12,566 bases of DNA, from contig WGAQ01000013.1 of assembly GCA_015494735.1 (NCBI GenBank), positions 1 through 12,566 on the forward strand. The letters run 5' to 3'. Source of the DNA: Caldifarciminota bacterium. Its GTDB lineage: Bacteria > Hydrothermota > Hydrothermia > LBFQ01 > DSFT01. Below, in pieces: positions 12,481 to 12,566 of this stretch (the stretch's first letter is position 1; every line of letters begins with the position of its first letter). Below the pieces are notes generated by a model. It ran no database searches, was not told the DNA's origin, and saw only the letters and a program-made list of their open reading frames with translations. The position numbers and the translations under genes were made by a program.

Positions 12481-12566
12481 GGGAGAACCTTTTGGCAAAT
12501 TAAGGGTTCTGGGGAATAGTGATTCAAAGTGCAAATCTGTCGCAATGATATGTGATTGAAGCGCAG

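Overview
This window looks like a chromosomal segment from a diderm (outer-membrane) bacterium, probably thermophilic and uncultivated. The diderm call rests on a clear LptB, the ATPase of lipopolysaccharide export. The thermophile call is weaker and rests on AGG/ATA-rich codon use, purine-rich coding strands, charged proteins and very tight gene packing. The phylum cannot be fixed from this sequence. No insertion sequence, CRISPR array, phage gene or rRNA was seen, so this is mostly housekeeping DNA.

Layout. Positions 1-2259: lemA, then a DUF2207 membrane protein with a poly-glycine tail, facing a small convergent DUF2892 membrane protein (2467-2270, minus). Positions 2530-4560: guanylate kinase followed by the ATPase and permease of a zinc/manganese-type ABC importer, all overlapping. 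Positions 4561-5016: a non-coding or decayed stretch. Positions 5017-5311: a promoter and three tRNAs (Arg-TCT, Lys-CTT, His-GTG). Positions 5350-6977: a small exported OstA/LptA-like protein, coaD and lptB, overlapping. Positions 6950-8469: an alpha/beta-hydrolase (minus) and a divergent GT2 glycosyltransferase (plus). Positions 8464-10354: ruvB, then a guanidine-modifying (amidinotransferase/deiminase) family enzyme, both minus. Positions 10403-12097: a long-chain acyl-CoA synthetase. Positions 12098-12566: AT-rich non-coding DNA with repeats, a perfect 16-bp palindrome and a TATAAT box, probably the control region of a gene beyond the window.

The most interesting signal is in gene control. 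Seven transcription-unit-leading genes have no usable Shine-Dalgarno sequence. Each instead carries a CCTTTAA(A/C)ATT-like box whose -10 hexamer ends 6-10 nt before the start codon, which implies leaderless or nearly leaderless mRNAs. Most operon-internal genes do have Shine-Dalgarno sequences, and the small DUF2892 gene has a perfect 10-nt one. At two divergent gene pairs the -10 box of one gene lies at the -35 distance of the other, and at a third pair one near-palindromic box appears to serve both directions.

A second point of interest is the 141-residue protein ahead of coaD-lptB. It has a short signal peptide, an OstA-like beta segment and a repetitive charged tail, and it may be a minimal LptA/LptC-type partner of LptB.
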